Origin: Rhododendron vialii
Taxonomy: Eukaryota; Streptophyta; Magnoliopsida; Ericales; Ericaceae
Length of the DNA stretch: 64,000 nucleotides
Assembly: GCF_030253575.1 (NCBI RefSeq)
Contig: NC_080562.1
Location: 24,889,352-24,953,351, forward strand
Direction of reading: 5' to 3'
Made by a program: the position numbers and the translations under genes. The stretch's first letter is position 1. Each line of letters begins with the position of its first letter. This document shows, piece after piece, positions 1 through 11,700 of this stretch. The notes beneath the pieces are model-generated. The model did no database searches, had not been told where the DNA came from, and saw only the letters and a list, made by a program, of their open reading frames with translations.

Positions 1-359
1 ACGAGACATATCATTCTCTCACAATACATCACCTATAATTCAAAAAATAAAATAAAAAAGTACTTATTTTAGTTAATAAAACACACCCTAAAATGTGTTT
101 AAAATTCTTCAAAAAGCAATAATTAACGCCGCTCTTGGTTGTTTACACATATATGTGTTGGGTATCTATATCCTTGAATGTTGAAATCAAATCAGACCAA
201 AACTTCATCAAAGCAAATCTGATGTCTCGATTAACTAGATATCCAAGTGGCATTTTGTAAACGTGTAGCATAAGATTGCAAGGGCTTTATTCTACAAACA
301 AAAGACAAAAGTGGTTTCCTACACTACACACCCTTCTAGTTCTAGATCAAATGCATTAA

Positions 360-599
360 GGCCCCGTTCCGGAACGTAAAAAAAACTCTTATTTTTTAAG
401 AAGACAATTTCAAACTAAAAAATTATGGATTTATTGAAATCTAAAAATATGCAATATAGATCTTGTTTGAAAGATCTCATCGAGATCTTTTATACGATGC
501 AAAAAAAAAATTTAAAAATATTTTTCATTTACATTATTTTTGAATTTGAAAATGTGAAATAAGCTGCTTATTTTTTAAGAAGGTTTCTGGAACGGAGCC
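360..599. mobile_element. Tourist-like (PIF/Harbinger) MITE, copy 1
   Basis: This 240-bp element has terminal inverted repeats GGCCCCGTTCCGGAAC and GGCTCCGTTCCAGAAAC (right end reverse-complemented). It is flanked by TAA at 357-359 and 600-602, the 3-bp target duplication usual for Harbinger. The matching intron at about 11600 has the empty site (gcattgagaac), which confirms a true insertion. A sister copy is at 36326-36564. Confidence 0.9.
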
Positions 600-857
600 T
601 AAGAACTATGTCTAGTGCCAGCCCTAAAAGTGCAAAATAGCACCCTTGTTTCGAGGAGCAATGAACATAAAAACACCACTTGCTCAATTTGTACTTGTAG
701 CCCTTCTTTTCTAGAAGTATTGACTAGCTAGCTTCCAATATAGTAAAAAGTAGGATCAGCTATCCTACGGAACCACTAGACTCGGCATTTTATCTAGTAA
801 GTCAAGGACCTGGGCACCCGTAGCGCAACAATCGCACTACGGGATTGTAATGCTCGA

Positions 858-979
858 GAGTGAGGTCTTTTGAGATATTATCATAACGATCTGAACCATA
901 TATTTTGACAATTTTATAGAGTGAGGTCTTTCGAGATATTATCATAACGATTGAACCATATATTTTGGTGATTTTATAG
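858..979. repeat. 61-bp tandem duplication in truncated GPAT copy
   Basis: The unit beginning GAGTGAGGTCTTT occurs at about 858 and again at about 919, with minor differences. The intact gene's intron (near 11888-11940) has only one unit, so the duplication arose after the segmental copy or was lost in the other. Confidence 0.75.
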
Positions 980-1236
980 AGTTCGTCGACCACTTTATTT
1001 CTTCCAAGATTTAGATTCATAGAACATTTATAATCACGTGATCAAGAGAAATTTGTGTCCCGGTTCATTCTCTAAATAACCATCAATTATTTAGAAACAC
1101 GTGATGTCTGATCAAGTTATTAGTATCCGATCAACTTGGCTTTTCAAACAAGTGCTTGACGAGCTCTATATGATCTATAATTCAGATCGTGATAATAATA
1201 TCTCCAGAGAGCAATTGCAAGATGCACTAAAAACCC

Positions 1237-1600
1237 GAAAAAGCTATTTGCACCGACGGTTTCCGTAGGGAAACCGTACCGACGGCCACCGGACGGCCGA
1301 TCCGAGCCGTCCAAAAATTTAAAAAAAAAAAAACCGAGGGGGCCTTCGTGGGAATCAATGGCATCCGATGTGTGTAGAGTGCTTGATCTGAACACTCTTT
1401 TTTCGTGTATATATGTGTGTAGGGTGCTACACGAAAAGAGACTGTTCAGATCAAGCACCCTACACACATCGGATGCCATTGATTCTCGCGTAGGCCCCCT
1501 CGGTTTTTTTTTTTAAAATTTTTGGACGGCTCGGATCGGCTGTCCGGTGGCCGTCGGTATGGTTTCCCTACGGAAACCATCGGTGCAAATAGTAGTACTC
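1237..1600. mobile_element. Mutator-like long-TIR foldback MITE
   Basis: This 364-bp element is an almost complete palindrome. Its arms start GAAAAAGCTATTTGCACCG on the left and GAGTACTACTATTTGCACCG on the right (reverse-complemented) and stay matched nearly to the centre near 1420. It is flanked by an exact 10-bp direct repeat CTAAAAACCC (1227-1236 and 1601-1610), of which 9 bp would be the typical MULE target duplication. The homologous intron at about 12170 lacks it. Confidence 0.88.
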
Positions 1601-1792
1601 CTAAAAACCCATAGGGGAACTTTATGTCCCTAAAACAGATGTATATCCAGATTTACTGTAAGAGGGTCATACCAAAATTGATGATCTACACCATATATAC
1701 ACCTGATTTTTGAATAAAATTTCTGGAAAACTTTTCTTGTTTCTTAGCATTACAGAATATATTGATTAGTGCTAATTAAGAAGAAAGAATAC

Positions 1793-2440
1793 CTTGCAAA
1801 GGGAGAGAAAGAGGTGATCACGAGGACTTGAACTCCCAATCCCAACATCAGGCTTTTTCTCTCCAAAGAATTCCTTAATGGCTATGTGCTTCACAACCAA
1901 ACCAGGCCCACAAATCAGTCCAGTGAAATACTGCCCCACAGTGTGCAATTCAGTCCCTACAACATCACCCACACCCAAATACTCCTTCAAGAACCCCTCC
2001 ACCATAACCCTTGGGACACTAGTGAAAACAACCCTGTTCCCAGTTGAGGCCCAGACCTCGTACACCTTGGGATTGAGATTTTCAAGATAAAACTTGGGCA
2101 AAACAGCCCTACTGATCCCCTCCATGTCCTTCACTTTAAGCCCACAAAAGGTGATGAAGACCATTGCCCTTAGTTTGAGCTCATAGTCCAAAAGAAACAG
2201 GATGGGGGAGGATAGGAACAAGAGGAGTGCCCTTATGATGCTACCACCTTCAAAAGCAACAAGCATGAAATAGGGGAAGAAAGACTGGGATTTGGCTAAC
2301 AATGTGTTTTGGATGTCACAAACGAGTGTTTGGGACACCCTGCCCTCCAAATCGCCACATTTGGTCAAGTTTGGGTATGGAGGAGGCTGTGGAGGTGATT
2401 TGAGAGATGGGTTTTGGGAGAAGAAGCCATGGTTTCTCAT
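1793..2440 (-). pseudogene. 5'-truncated GPAT1-like exon 1 copy
   Basis: This open frame encodes the exon 1 protein of the GPAT1-like gene from residue 30 (MRNHGFF) to its end. Only a handful of amino acids differ from the intact copy at 12356-13090, for example Q for K early on and I for R near the end. The exon 1 donor (GTATTC, read on the minus strand) is preserved at 1791-1792. The first 29 codons, the 5'UTR and the promoter are missing, because homology stops at about 2446 and unrelated AT-rich DNA follows. Exons 2 and 3 of this copy, if present, lie left of the window. The absence of stops suggests a recent duplication; without a start region it is probably a pseudogene, unless new upstream DNA supplies a promoter. 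Confidence 0.8.
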
Positions 2441-2446
2441 TTTCCT

Positions 2447-3402
2447 AACTGATTTGCTCTTTAAATTAAATTAGAAGTTATTTAGCCAAGTAATCAAGAC
2501 ATATGTTTTGGTAGTCAATATTATAGTGCGATTTATTAGATGAAGAAGTCCAGAAAAAAAGACTAGTATGGCCCTCAATACTAAACGGATACTACCAGCA
2601 TTTCTTACTTTGAATTTTTTGATAGCTTACTTATTCACTTATTTAAAGTAAAATAGAAAAATAAGACAGGATTGTTGGTTACTGCTAACTTATTTATTCA
2701 TTTAAAGTGATGGTAGCTTATTGTATTTACTTCTTTTTTGTAAACCACATTGTTTCATTATTCTTTAAAGATAAAATAAGATGAATAACCACAGTGGTGC
2801 TAAAAATGAAATTCTTGTTTCCAAGAATTTTGTTTAAAATCTCATATTATCAATATGGGAAGAGGGGATCGAGAGAGGATGCATTTAAATTTTAAACCAG
2901 TGGCCGTGCGACTGGGAAAGTCAATTAAATAGCGTCGTGTACGTAGTGGAGTATATGATAAAGGAACAAAATGAATGGCTTGCATTCCTTGATGTCAACT
3001 GCAACCATCCAATTTACTGGCATCAACCATAACATTTTAAGCAATTAGTGTTCCAAGAGGGACATGACATCCCCCATTTAGAGATTGTCTTTTGTCCTCA
3101 TCAAAGTCTTAAAGAAGAAATTAAAAATAAACAAGCCTTTGTTGATCACATCACATCCATGGGTACATAATTACTCCAACTACCACCCAATACCATCTTT
3201 ATACCAATTGCTATTTTGATTTTAGATGTATTTTACGTTTGTGAACCTTTTTGTTTGAAGTACCATTTTTTCCCCCTAGGAAATGTTTAAAGTACTATGA
3301 TTAGTTCTTTAGGTTTTCCCATATAGACCACTAATTGGGGTGCATACCAGCCTGCTAATTTGCCGAACCTATTTATTTAACTAAACAGGCTTATAACTTC
3401 AA
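2447..3402. other. AT-rich intergenic DNA, nothing recognised
   Basis: The sequence immediately beyond the duplication breakpoint. No gene, clear repeat or structured element was seen. Confidence 0.5.
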
Positions 3403-6240
3403 TGTCACGTCCTCGATTTTCAACAAAATAATAATACATTTTCTACAAACAAAAGTCTTTCTCTCAACTATATTTATCCTTAAATGTCATGCCAATACAA
3501 ACAAAGAATCAAAGTCACTTCTTCTTCTCTCTAATTTTTTTTTTTTTACATAAAGTCTCCCAAACGTCTTCCACTAAAAGGGCTTCACAATAATCAAGGA
3601 GAGGAGTTTATACATAGCTTTACATATGTTCCAGCCAAAAGGTACAACCTTCAATTGCGGGTAAAGTACACATGAATTAGACTAGATGATAAACAACTCC
3701 TTAATGATTCCAATGAAGCTCTCAAGAGATGTCTCAATGTGCACTTCATGCAATCCAAGCTAAGTGCCATAGCGAGTACCTGAAAGGATAGGGTGAGCTA
3801 CACTAGCTCGTAGAGATATCCATACCTAAATTATGTGCAGAAGTGAAGATAGATACCAAGGAAAAATATTTTCCAAAAGCATATTTGTTTTGTCAAAAAG
3901 TGGAACACAAAATACCATACTCATGCTGGGAAATATTTAACTCCATTTATCAAATACTGACATTCTCACCCATACACACACACCCCAATGTACTTGAAAC
4001 CTCAGCTTATCATTACTACCAAATTGATCCTTACTCTTTCAATTTCCATTTAGATTTATCTGAATTCTTTAATAAAATGTTTTCTTTCTCTTTTTTTAAA
4101 CAACTAGCCAACCTCTCACCAAAAATATACACACCATGCATATAGAGTTAAAATATAAAGTAGATAATGATACGTCGGACAATACCGCACCTCCACAACA
4201 TGGGAACTCACCCGTCAACCCCAAATCAAACTTCAAATCTCAACATCTAGCAAAACTCCTCCACATTAAGATTTCCTTTATAAGTCTGACATGCAAATAG
4301 CATATATGAAACTCTCGCAATGCATCATACCACAAGGTACCAATTATACATTCACATATATAGAACAAGTTGCCTATCACACATCAGGAGAACAAGCCAC
4401 AATGATTTGGAGTTCTAGAGGGAGAATCAAAAGAAAACATGTATTGACATATAAGACGATCCTAGGAGGCAACTTAAGTTTAAGTTCTGTGTTTCTCATA
4501 CGTATATATCAATTATCAAACCAATTCCATACAAAGCTTCCCATTTTAAATGTGAGGTAGTGTGGATGAACACCAGACTAATACAGGTCAAGCTCTGTTG
4601 ATTCGAGTTTGAAATACCGGAGTTTGTTGATTCGCTCAAGAATACCAGAGAATTTCTTGTTAAAAACCCTTTTCCTTTATTTTCTTTTTAATCGAGGAAT
4701 TCCCATCGTTTTTCTCAACATCACCCTTAGGGTCACCACAGTCTCACCCAATTCCTTTTCCCTCAATAATAATCACTTGGGTCACCTCAGGTCTATTTCC
4801 CTCGAGCGTAGGGTCACCCCAAGTCTATTCCATCAATAATAATCCCTTGGGTCACCTCGGGTCTATTTCCCTCGAGCTTAGGGTCACCCCAAGTCTATTC
4901 CCTCAATAATAATCACTTGGGTCACATTGGGTCTATTTCCCTCGAGTGTAGGGTCACCCAAGTCTATTCCCTATTCAGCATACACTCATGACTGCATACA
5001 TTTCAACACGACTTCATAATAGAGTTATAGTATTCCGGGTTCCTATGATCCCATAGATCCTCCAAACACAAAACTACCACTTTCAAATAAGACTAACCAC
5101 TTCCGATCTCTTCTCTTTACCAATTTATTTACTAAAACCTACCCTTTTTAACAAAATCAACTTTTCATATCTCTTAAATTAAACCCACATACCAACGAGC
5201 ATAACAATCACGCCCATCTCGCATTAACATAATTTATATCAATAATAAGTCATCACATCACCATTTCTAACGTTAGTTTACCGATTAACCGTTTCCTCTC
5301 ACGTTTTCCATAATCGTCATCATCTCATAATTATTGTTCATGCATTTCATTCTTATTGGTGATTACAACATGTGTCAACATTTCATCACGTCACACACTT
5401 TTAATGTATGTTGAGGAGTGGTTTAGAGGTGTTAAAAAGCTGTTATACGTGACCGGTGGAGCAAATGGTAGAAGGGTAAGCTTTTTCAAAAAATTTCAGT
5501 TTGGTACATGTAGCAGCTAAGGGCGCTACATGTACCCAGTGAACGAAATCAAGAAATTTGGGTTTTTCAGCACGAATTTGACAGCTTTCAAGGGCAAAAA
5601 CAAGGCTTCCAAACAACAACCCAAAGCAAGTTTTTGACACCGAATCCACTCATAAACACATAAAGAAAGTTAGAAATCCCTTCATTAAAACTCAATTCTT
5701 CCAAAAGTCCCAGCACACACGGCACCACAAATTTCTTTGAGCAAATTTGTCATACTCTCTTAGAAAAATCATAACTCTTTCATCTTAAACCCAAAAATAT
5801 TGAAACCAACGCCAAACGTTACACCACTACAAGCACTAAGTAAAACTCCCAAGTTCAGAAACAAGAGGAAATCAACCCAATCATCAAGAGAAAAACATGT
5901 TCACAACCATTTTCGCACTAGTTAACCAACCCTGCTTTAGAAATTCACCAAAAATTGTATACTTAACCGAATTACTTGATTCCAACACCAATCTCTTCTT
6001 AACTTAAATATGCAGCTCCTGTAAAAGACCCAAAGCCACCCAAATTGTTCATCATGCCCAGAAAGTTAAAAGAAGACAGTCACGCACAGGCTCGCACACC
6101 CAGGTGACCGTCGATATTCAAAAATCCGTAACTAATTGTGTGATTATCGGTTTTGCACGATCTTGATACCGAAATCTTCGTATTGAAACATACTTTAACA
6201 GTTATGAAAGACAAAAATTGATTCCTAGCAGAAGGGCCCA
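3403..6240. mobile_element. truncated LTR-retrotransposon LTR (probable)
   Basis: It begins TGTCACGTCCTCGATTTTC, the TG-start layout seen in many plant Gypsy LTRs and resembling the start of the solo LTR at 59800 (TGTAACGCCCCGACTTTC). It contains a tandem repeat block in a comparable position (4761-4970). No matching terminal CA end or target duplication was found; similarity to LTR-like sequence fades near 6240. No pol or gag coding is visible. The call rests on architecture and remains tentative. Confidence 0.45.
4761..4970. repeat. three-unit 70-bp minisatellite
   Basis: Units start at 4761, 4831 and 4901 with the shared core TCAATAATAATC, followed by TTGGGTCAC, then CTATTTCCCTCGAG and AGGGTCACC. 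The units differ by a few substitutions. Confidence 0.9.
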
Positions 6241-6896
6241 AAAAGACAGATTACTAGAACCAACAAAATTTTCTCAGCATACACTAGATTTATTCTAGGA
6301 GGTCATGGGTTTGAGTCTCTTGGGAGACGCTTGCAGAGAGACATTGCCATTAGTACTGGGCCACTAGTTTCTTGCCAGTTGCCACTATGCCCTTTGGTGG
6401 GATTATTTTAGCATCTAGCCAATCCTGAGGGAGCACTTGTCGATCCCTCGTGTGCATTACCCCGCGGTGCTCTAGGCTCCTCTTGTCCGTCTTCCCAGCA
6501 GATGGAATCTTTTGCTCACCCTCAGAGGGGTTGTCATGCTATGGTCACCATCTCCTATCTTTTTTTGCTTAACAAAAGATAGGAGTAGTATCCCCATTCC
6601 TGTCTCTTTCCCCCTCTTTTCCATAGAGAGCTAAATGATTTTCATAAGATTTGAAACGGTTCCAAAATGCTTGGGGCTATATAATTTGTTGTGTGCCAAA
6701 TCATGACCTACAAGAGCATCTACAGCAGTTGGGCAAATATCCTGCCACTGCCTAATTAGGCAGCAGGTTTGGCAAGTGACCTCTCCAGCGGGTTGCTAAA
6801 CTTGTTGCAATATTGTCACTACCCCATCTATTCTGGCAATTTTTTGGCAGCAATAGCAGGAAAACTACAGTGAAAGTTTGGTTCCTGGGAATATCA
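6241..6896. other. intergenic, possible SINE remnant
   Basis: The segment at 6300-6340 contains GGGTTTGAGTCTC, which resembles a tRNA-derived B box (GGTTCGANTCC). No convincing A box, tail or target duplication was found, so a SINE is only a possibility. The rest is unremarkable. Confidence 0.2.
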
Positions 6897-7480
6897 TTTT
6901 TTGTTAGGTTAAGTTTAAATCTCATTAAGAAACCAACCGAAAGAGGAATGAGGGAGTATCCTACAATTTTGAACAACCACACCGGAAGTTACAGAAAACA
7001 GACACACCAAGATCATTCCAAAGGACTAGAAACACAGCAACAAGCCAAAGGATTGACAGAACACTCTAAATTAATGAAATTTTTAGGCCACATCTGCAGC
7101 ATCAATGCCCCTGCCATCAAACCATGTTCCCAGGCCTCCCCAATTCTTCTATTTCCAAAAGTGGGCACATTCTTCATAGACGCCAAACAAACTGTAATGT
7201 TACTAATAGTAAGCTGACAAACCCGTTGACTATCTATACTCTTTTGTTGAAACACTCTTGTTCCTTTCCCTTTCCATATATGATATAAAGCAGCTGAGTA
7301 GGCTACTTTGAAAACCACATCCCTGGGAGTTTTTCCCATCCTGTGATCAACAGCCCAATCCAGCTCACATCCCATCTCACAGGACTTCTGGCAATACCAC
7401 GTTTAGACAACAGCCCCTTCCATACATTAGCAGAGAAGGTGCCTTCAAAAAATACACGCAAGTGATTACTCACAAGTCAC
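6897..7480 (-). pseudogene. L1-type LINE 3'-end remnant (zf-RVT region)
   Basis: On the minus strand, about 7480 to 7020 encodes a piece of the C-terminal zinc-binding region of a plant LINE reverse transcriptase. Visible blocks are FSANVWKGLLSKRGIA, then ELDWAVDHRMG and ALYHIWKGKGTRVFQ, the usual order of the zf-RVT tail. The frame shifts near 7370. A T run near 6897-6902 could be the reverse complement of a short poly-A tail. Upstream RT and endonuclease are not recognisable, so this is a 5'-truncated, decayed insertion. It is distinct from the large LINE at 18486-32216. Confidence 0.65.
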
Positions 7481-8756
7481 GAGTAGCATATCATGAGCAT
7501 GCCCTGTTTGCTCAATCTGCTATTTCTAGAGCCTTTCCCTAATAGCCAGCCATAGGAAAATGACTAAAACATTCTACAGGTGTACCAATGACAACTAGGA
7601 GCTCAGTTCTAATACCTTACCAAGCGGATTTGGAATTCTAGAGACTATTAGCAGTACCATCCACACTACCTCGTTCAAAACCAAAGTTAGGGCCCAGAGT
7701 TGTGGGAGTTTGAGCAATAATCTCCTGGATTGCAGAGCTTCTGCCCCAAGGGCATTTCTACTCTCCATTCGAGATCACAAAACTCACTTTATCCGGCCTT
7801 TGGAAATATTTTCGTCCAACCATCAAAAAACTGATCCTCCACCCTTTATACATTCCTTAGCCCACCCAAATAAAACAAAATACAGCTAATATCACATTAC
7901 ATCCCATCCCATTTAGTATCTCGGGGCCAGAGATCCAAAATCATTAATCCCACCATTTCTAACCCTTCAAAAAGTTAATCGGACAAGCAAACCTTCAATA
8001 TTCATCAGAATTTCCGGAGGGGAGACTAAAATGGAACTGCAATATGCTAGGTGCTGGTTAGAACTGAGGAAATCAATTGGGCTTTTTGCCCATGGCCCCA
8101 GATTGTATCCTAGCAAAGATTTTGTCCTTCAGCATGTTGGAATCAGTGTTGTCAAGTCTAGCGGTGATTAGAGGCCAAAGGGACACCTTTTCACTCCACA
8201 GGAAGGATAGTTTCTGGAAAAGCAAGAATGCAGAAAATGAAGAAAATAACATAGCACATTTACTCAAATCAGGCTGGAGACCTGAGTACTTGAAAATCCT
8301 AGAAATCCATCACTAGTGCTAAACGACAAGACAAAATTTTGTCGACCTCAATGAGTTGTCATATAAAGAAATTAAACACTAGGTAGCCGCCTTAAGGACA
8401 CTTTAATTCTATAAATAACATTTGTACCTTAACTAGAAATTCATCCAAACGATATGAAAAATATTTGTAATTTGATAAATGCACGTAATAACAAATACAT
8501 TCCAAAATTGGTGTCACAGTAGGTAATAGGTATCGTAAAAACGATCCAAGATCTCTTTATATATAGTAACATCTAGCAATAACAATTGATAGAAACATAT
8601 ACCAAATACCCCCGAGATCTTTACAAAAATGTCCCAAAAATCTACCACATAGATCATAAAACCTAGATATCTTCTTTTTTTTAAAACAAAATAAATGAAT
8701 GATGAAATGGGAATTTCCAGAAGCTTGATAATTAAATACTAGTTTTTTAAAATTAA
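7481..8756. other. 3' flank of GPAT1 gene, no gene recognised
   Basis: Short open frames on both strands around 8073-8316 show no recognisable domain. Further decayed LINE sequence may extend into 7481-7990 but could not be read with confidence. Confidence 0.35.
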
Positions 8757-11700
8757 TTAGGGTCTCCTTCTATTATCTTGGAGGACCACCCCTTCATTCC
8801 CTGCAAGCATCATGTACTTGTCCTTCCTGGTGAGATTAGTGCACTCAAAGCCCAAAGCATCGCCCAATTGCCTCTGTATGTAGTTGGCCACTTCGAAGCT
8901 GGATTTCCCGCCGGCGCAGGTTAGCTCCCGGGGCACTTTCCCGAGGACCTGGATGTAGTAGATGGGCCTGGGGTTCATCAAGAAGAAGATTGGGTCCAGG
9001 CATTTGAGGCCACTGGCTGTAGTCCCGTAGAACATGGTCACCTCGGTGTTCATAGCCACAGGCACGATTTCATCAGTTAGTTCAGCAAACAGTGAGCTGA
9101 ACCTCAAGAGGTATGGCTCCCTGCATGTGGTTCCTTCCGGGCACACCACCAAATCGCCTGTTGGCAAAATTTTAGAATGTGTGTTAAATATAGTGAACAA
9201 ACCATCATGAAAAATCGGAAAATGTAAGTACATAGATAGAAAATAAGCAGTATCCACCCAGCGATGTAGAGACGAATGTATTTGTTCTTCAATTGCGATG
9301 TAGAGAATCACAATTGTTTTTTCCCATTTGTTCTAATGCCATTGCATCTTTGATAATATGTCTAAAATCTCAAACCTTATTGAATTCGAGACTACGAAAT
9401 TTTATGGGGATGCCAATGCATTGAACAGAGGACAAGAGAAATGGAAAAAGGGGATTCTGTCCATTTTTTAAAGCAACTACTATTTTGTTGTTTTAGATAT
9501 GTAATTGACTCCTCAAGCGAATGTATTCACAGAAATGTAAATGTCTTGTTCGAAATCATTACTCGACCACACAACGTAGTTGAAATCTCCAAATACTAAA
9601 CTCATAAGAGAAACTTGCGCGGCTGCCAATGCATCCAAATTGAAGAATTAGCGAAGATATTTGGGGACAGAAGACTCTAATATGATTTCAAAGCATTTTT
9701 CTAGTTTAGAAACTCGAAGTTGCCAAAATAAAAAAAAAACATACCTTCACTGAGCAATCTCTGCATTGTTTCACCATCTTGCTTTCTATCTCTGGTCAAC
9801 CTAACTGTCCTTATAGGTGCAATGAACTCAGACATTTTGCTGAGGCTGTAAGTGACTGCAGTCAAGGGCTTCCCAAGTGATGTGCTAAGAAACACAGGGT
9901 CCAAAAGGGTCCTATGGGTACAAACATAAAGCACATGACCTTTCTTCCCACCCTCTGTACCAGAATGGTTGAGCCCTTTAACCCTTATTCTCACGCCACT
10001 CAAAGTGCCCAAGAAAATGGCCATTTTGTAGGGCAAAAAGATGCCCACAAAGAGCCTGAAAATGGCTAGGATTATTCCTGGCGGGAGCCACATGAACATG
10101 GAAAGAGTTGCAAAGGGTGTGGGCAGGAAAGCTAGCCTCCCATCATGAAATACAAGAGGCTTTGGGTATTTCTCTCTTGGCATAATTGCTGAATTAGCCC
10201 CAGCCTTGATGTTGTCTTCAGTGCTGTTCACCACATAAGCTTCCTGGTACAGACAATGGCAGCCAAAAAATGCATCAAACATGTGGATATTTATATGGTA
10301 AAAGCATTTTTGTATGGTAAACACAAGTGTTACGTAACCGTAATTTGTGTGGGTAAACTTATTGTATTGTGCCTTCATTCATTAGAGCTCGAAAAAGAAT
10401 GGCATCCGGTTCGGCAAAAATGTCACTGTGATAGTAGGTTTTTTTTTTGGGGCGATTTCGGAGACAACTAATTAGAAACCTAAAACAACACCTCATAGTT
10501 TCCGATCAAATTTTAATGATCCAAGCCGCTCAATATGATCAGAACGTGATTTTAAGGGTACTCGCTAGAAATCAGCGAAAAAAAAAAGACCGGAAAGGGC
10601 TTGATCTGAGTAGTTTTTAGCTTAGATTTGATGAACGGTTCAATTAAAAACTGCTCAAAACAAGCACTTCCCGGTTTTATTTTTTTCTATTTTCTCACAA
10701 GCACTCTTAAAATCACATTCTGCACACATTGAACGGTTCAAATCATAAAAATTTGATCGGGAACTATGAGATTGAGATTTTGAGTGTTTTTTTAGGTGTT
10801 TAATCGGTTGTCCCCGGAGCTGCCCCTTTTTTTTTTTTATCCTCACTGTGATAGTAGTTTATATGAGCTTTTTATCAATTGTTATAAATGAATAGAATTT
10901 TCCAGATATTTTGGACAGAAATATGTAATATAATCACCTAGATCAATGTTGATTTGGTGCCAGACCAAGGAATGTGCCTTTTTTTGTTAGGTAGGGTCCA
11001 AAAGATTAAAATTGTTGAGTGGGGCATTTATTAGAGTTAGACATAAGGTTGCGGCCTAGGACCCTCTTATTATTATGTAAAATATATAGGACCCAACTTT
11101 GGTATAAGGTTAGATATATAAAATACAGTAAAATGCGGTTAAATTTCTTCAAAGAGCCCCATTCTGCTAAGGTTATTATTTTGTAATTACTTTTTTATCG
11201 TTGTAAGAGACAGGTCATTCTCTCACAATACATCACTTTTAATTCAAAAATTAAGTAATAAGTACTTATTTTAGTTAGTAAAATACCTTAACGCTTGTCT
11301 TGCTCGTTTATGCACATACATATGTGTTGTGTATCTATATCCTTGAATGTTGAAATCAAATCAGACCATGTATTCATCAAAGCAAATGTGGATATGCTTC
11401 TTTCGTTGACCAAAAAGAAAAACTGATTTAAGTCACGACTAACTAGATATCAAAGTGATAATTTAAAAATAAAAAAAATAAAAAACTAGATATCAAAGTG
11501 GCATGCATTTTGTAAACGTGTATCATAAGATTGCAAGGGCTTTATTCTACTAACAAAGACAAATGTGGTTTCCTACACACCCTTTCTAGATCAAATGCAT
11601 TGAGAACTTTGTTTAGTGCCAGCCCTAAAAGTGCAAAATAGCACCCTTATTTTGAGGGGCAATATAATGAACATAAAAACACCACTTGCTCAATTTGTAC

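Larger units (their letters stand above)
1..2446. repeat. left copy of GPAT1 exon1-intron1 segmental duplication
   Basis: This block matches 11205-13012 almost base for base in the coding part and with small indels in the intron part. It starts before the window edge. It ends abruptly near 2446, inside the coding part of exon 1, where the two copies diverge. It carries two insertions the other copy lacks (360-599 and 1237-1600). The copy lies in the same orientation, about 6.3 kb downstream of the intact gene's stop codon. Confidence 0.92.

Noticed and set aside
1878-2090. Plus-strand open frame repeated at 12441-12653
   Set aside because: Both are antisense shadows of GPAT1 exon 1.
4761-4970. 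CRISPR-like regular repeats
   Set aside because: Direct 70-bp units without unique spacers, in a eukaryotic LTR-like context; this is a minisatellite.
6300-6560. Possible tRNA-derived SINE
   Set aside because: Only a B-box-like string is visible; no A box, tail or target duplication.
8073-8316. Paired short open frames on both strands
   Set aside because: No recognisable domain, no conserved start context; probably chance or old transposon sequence.
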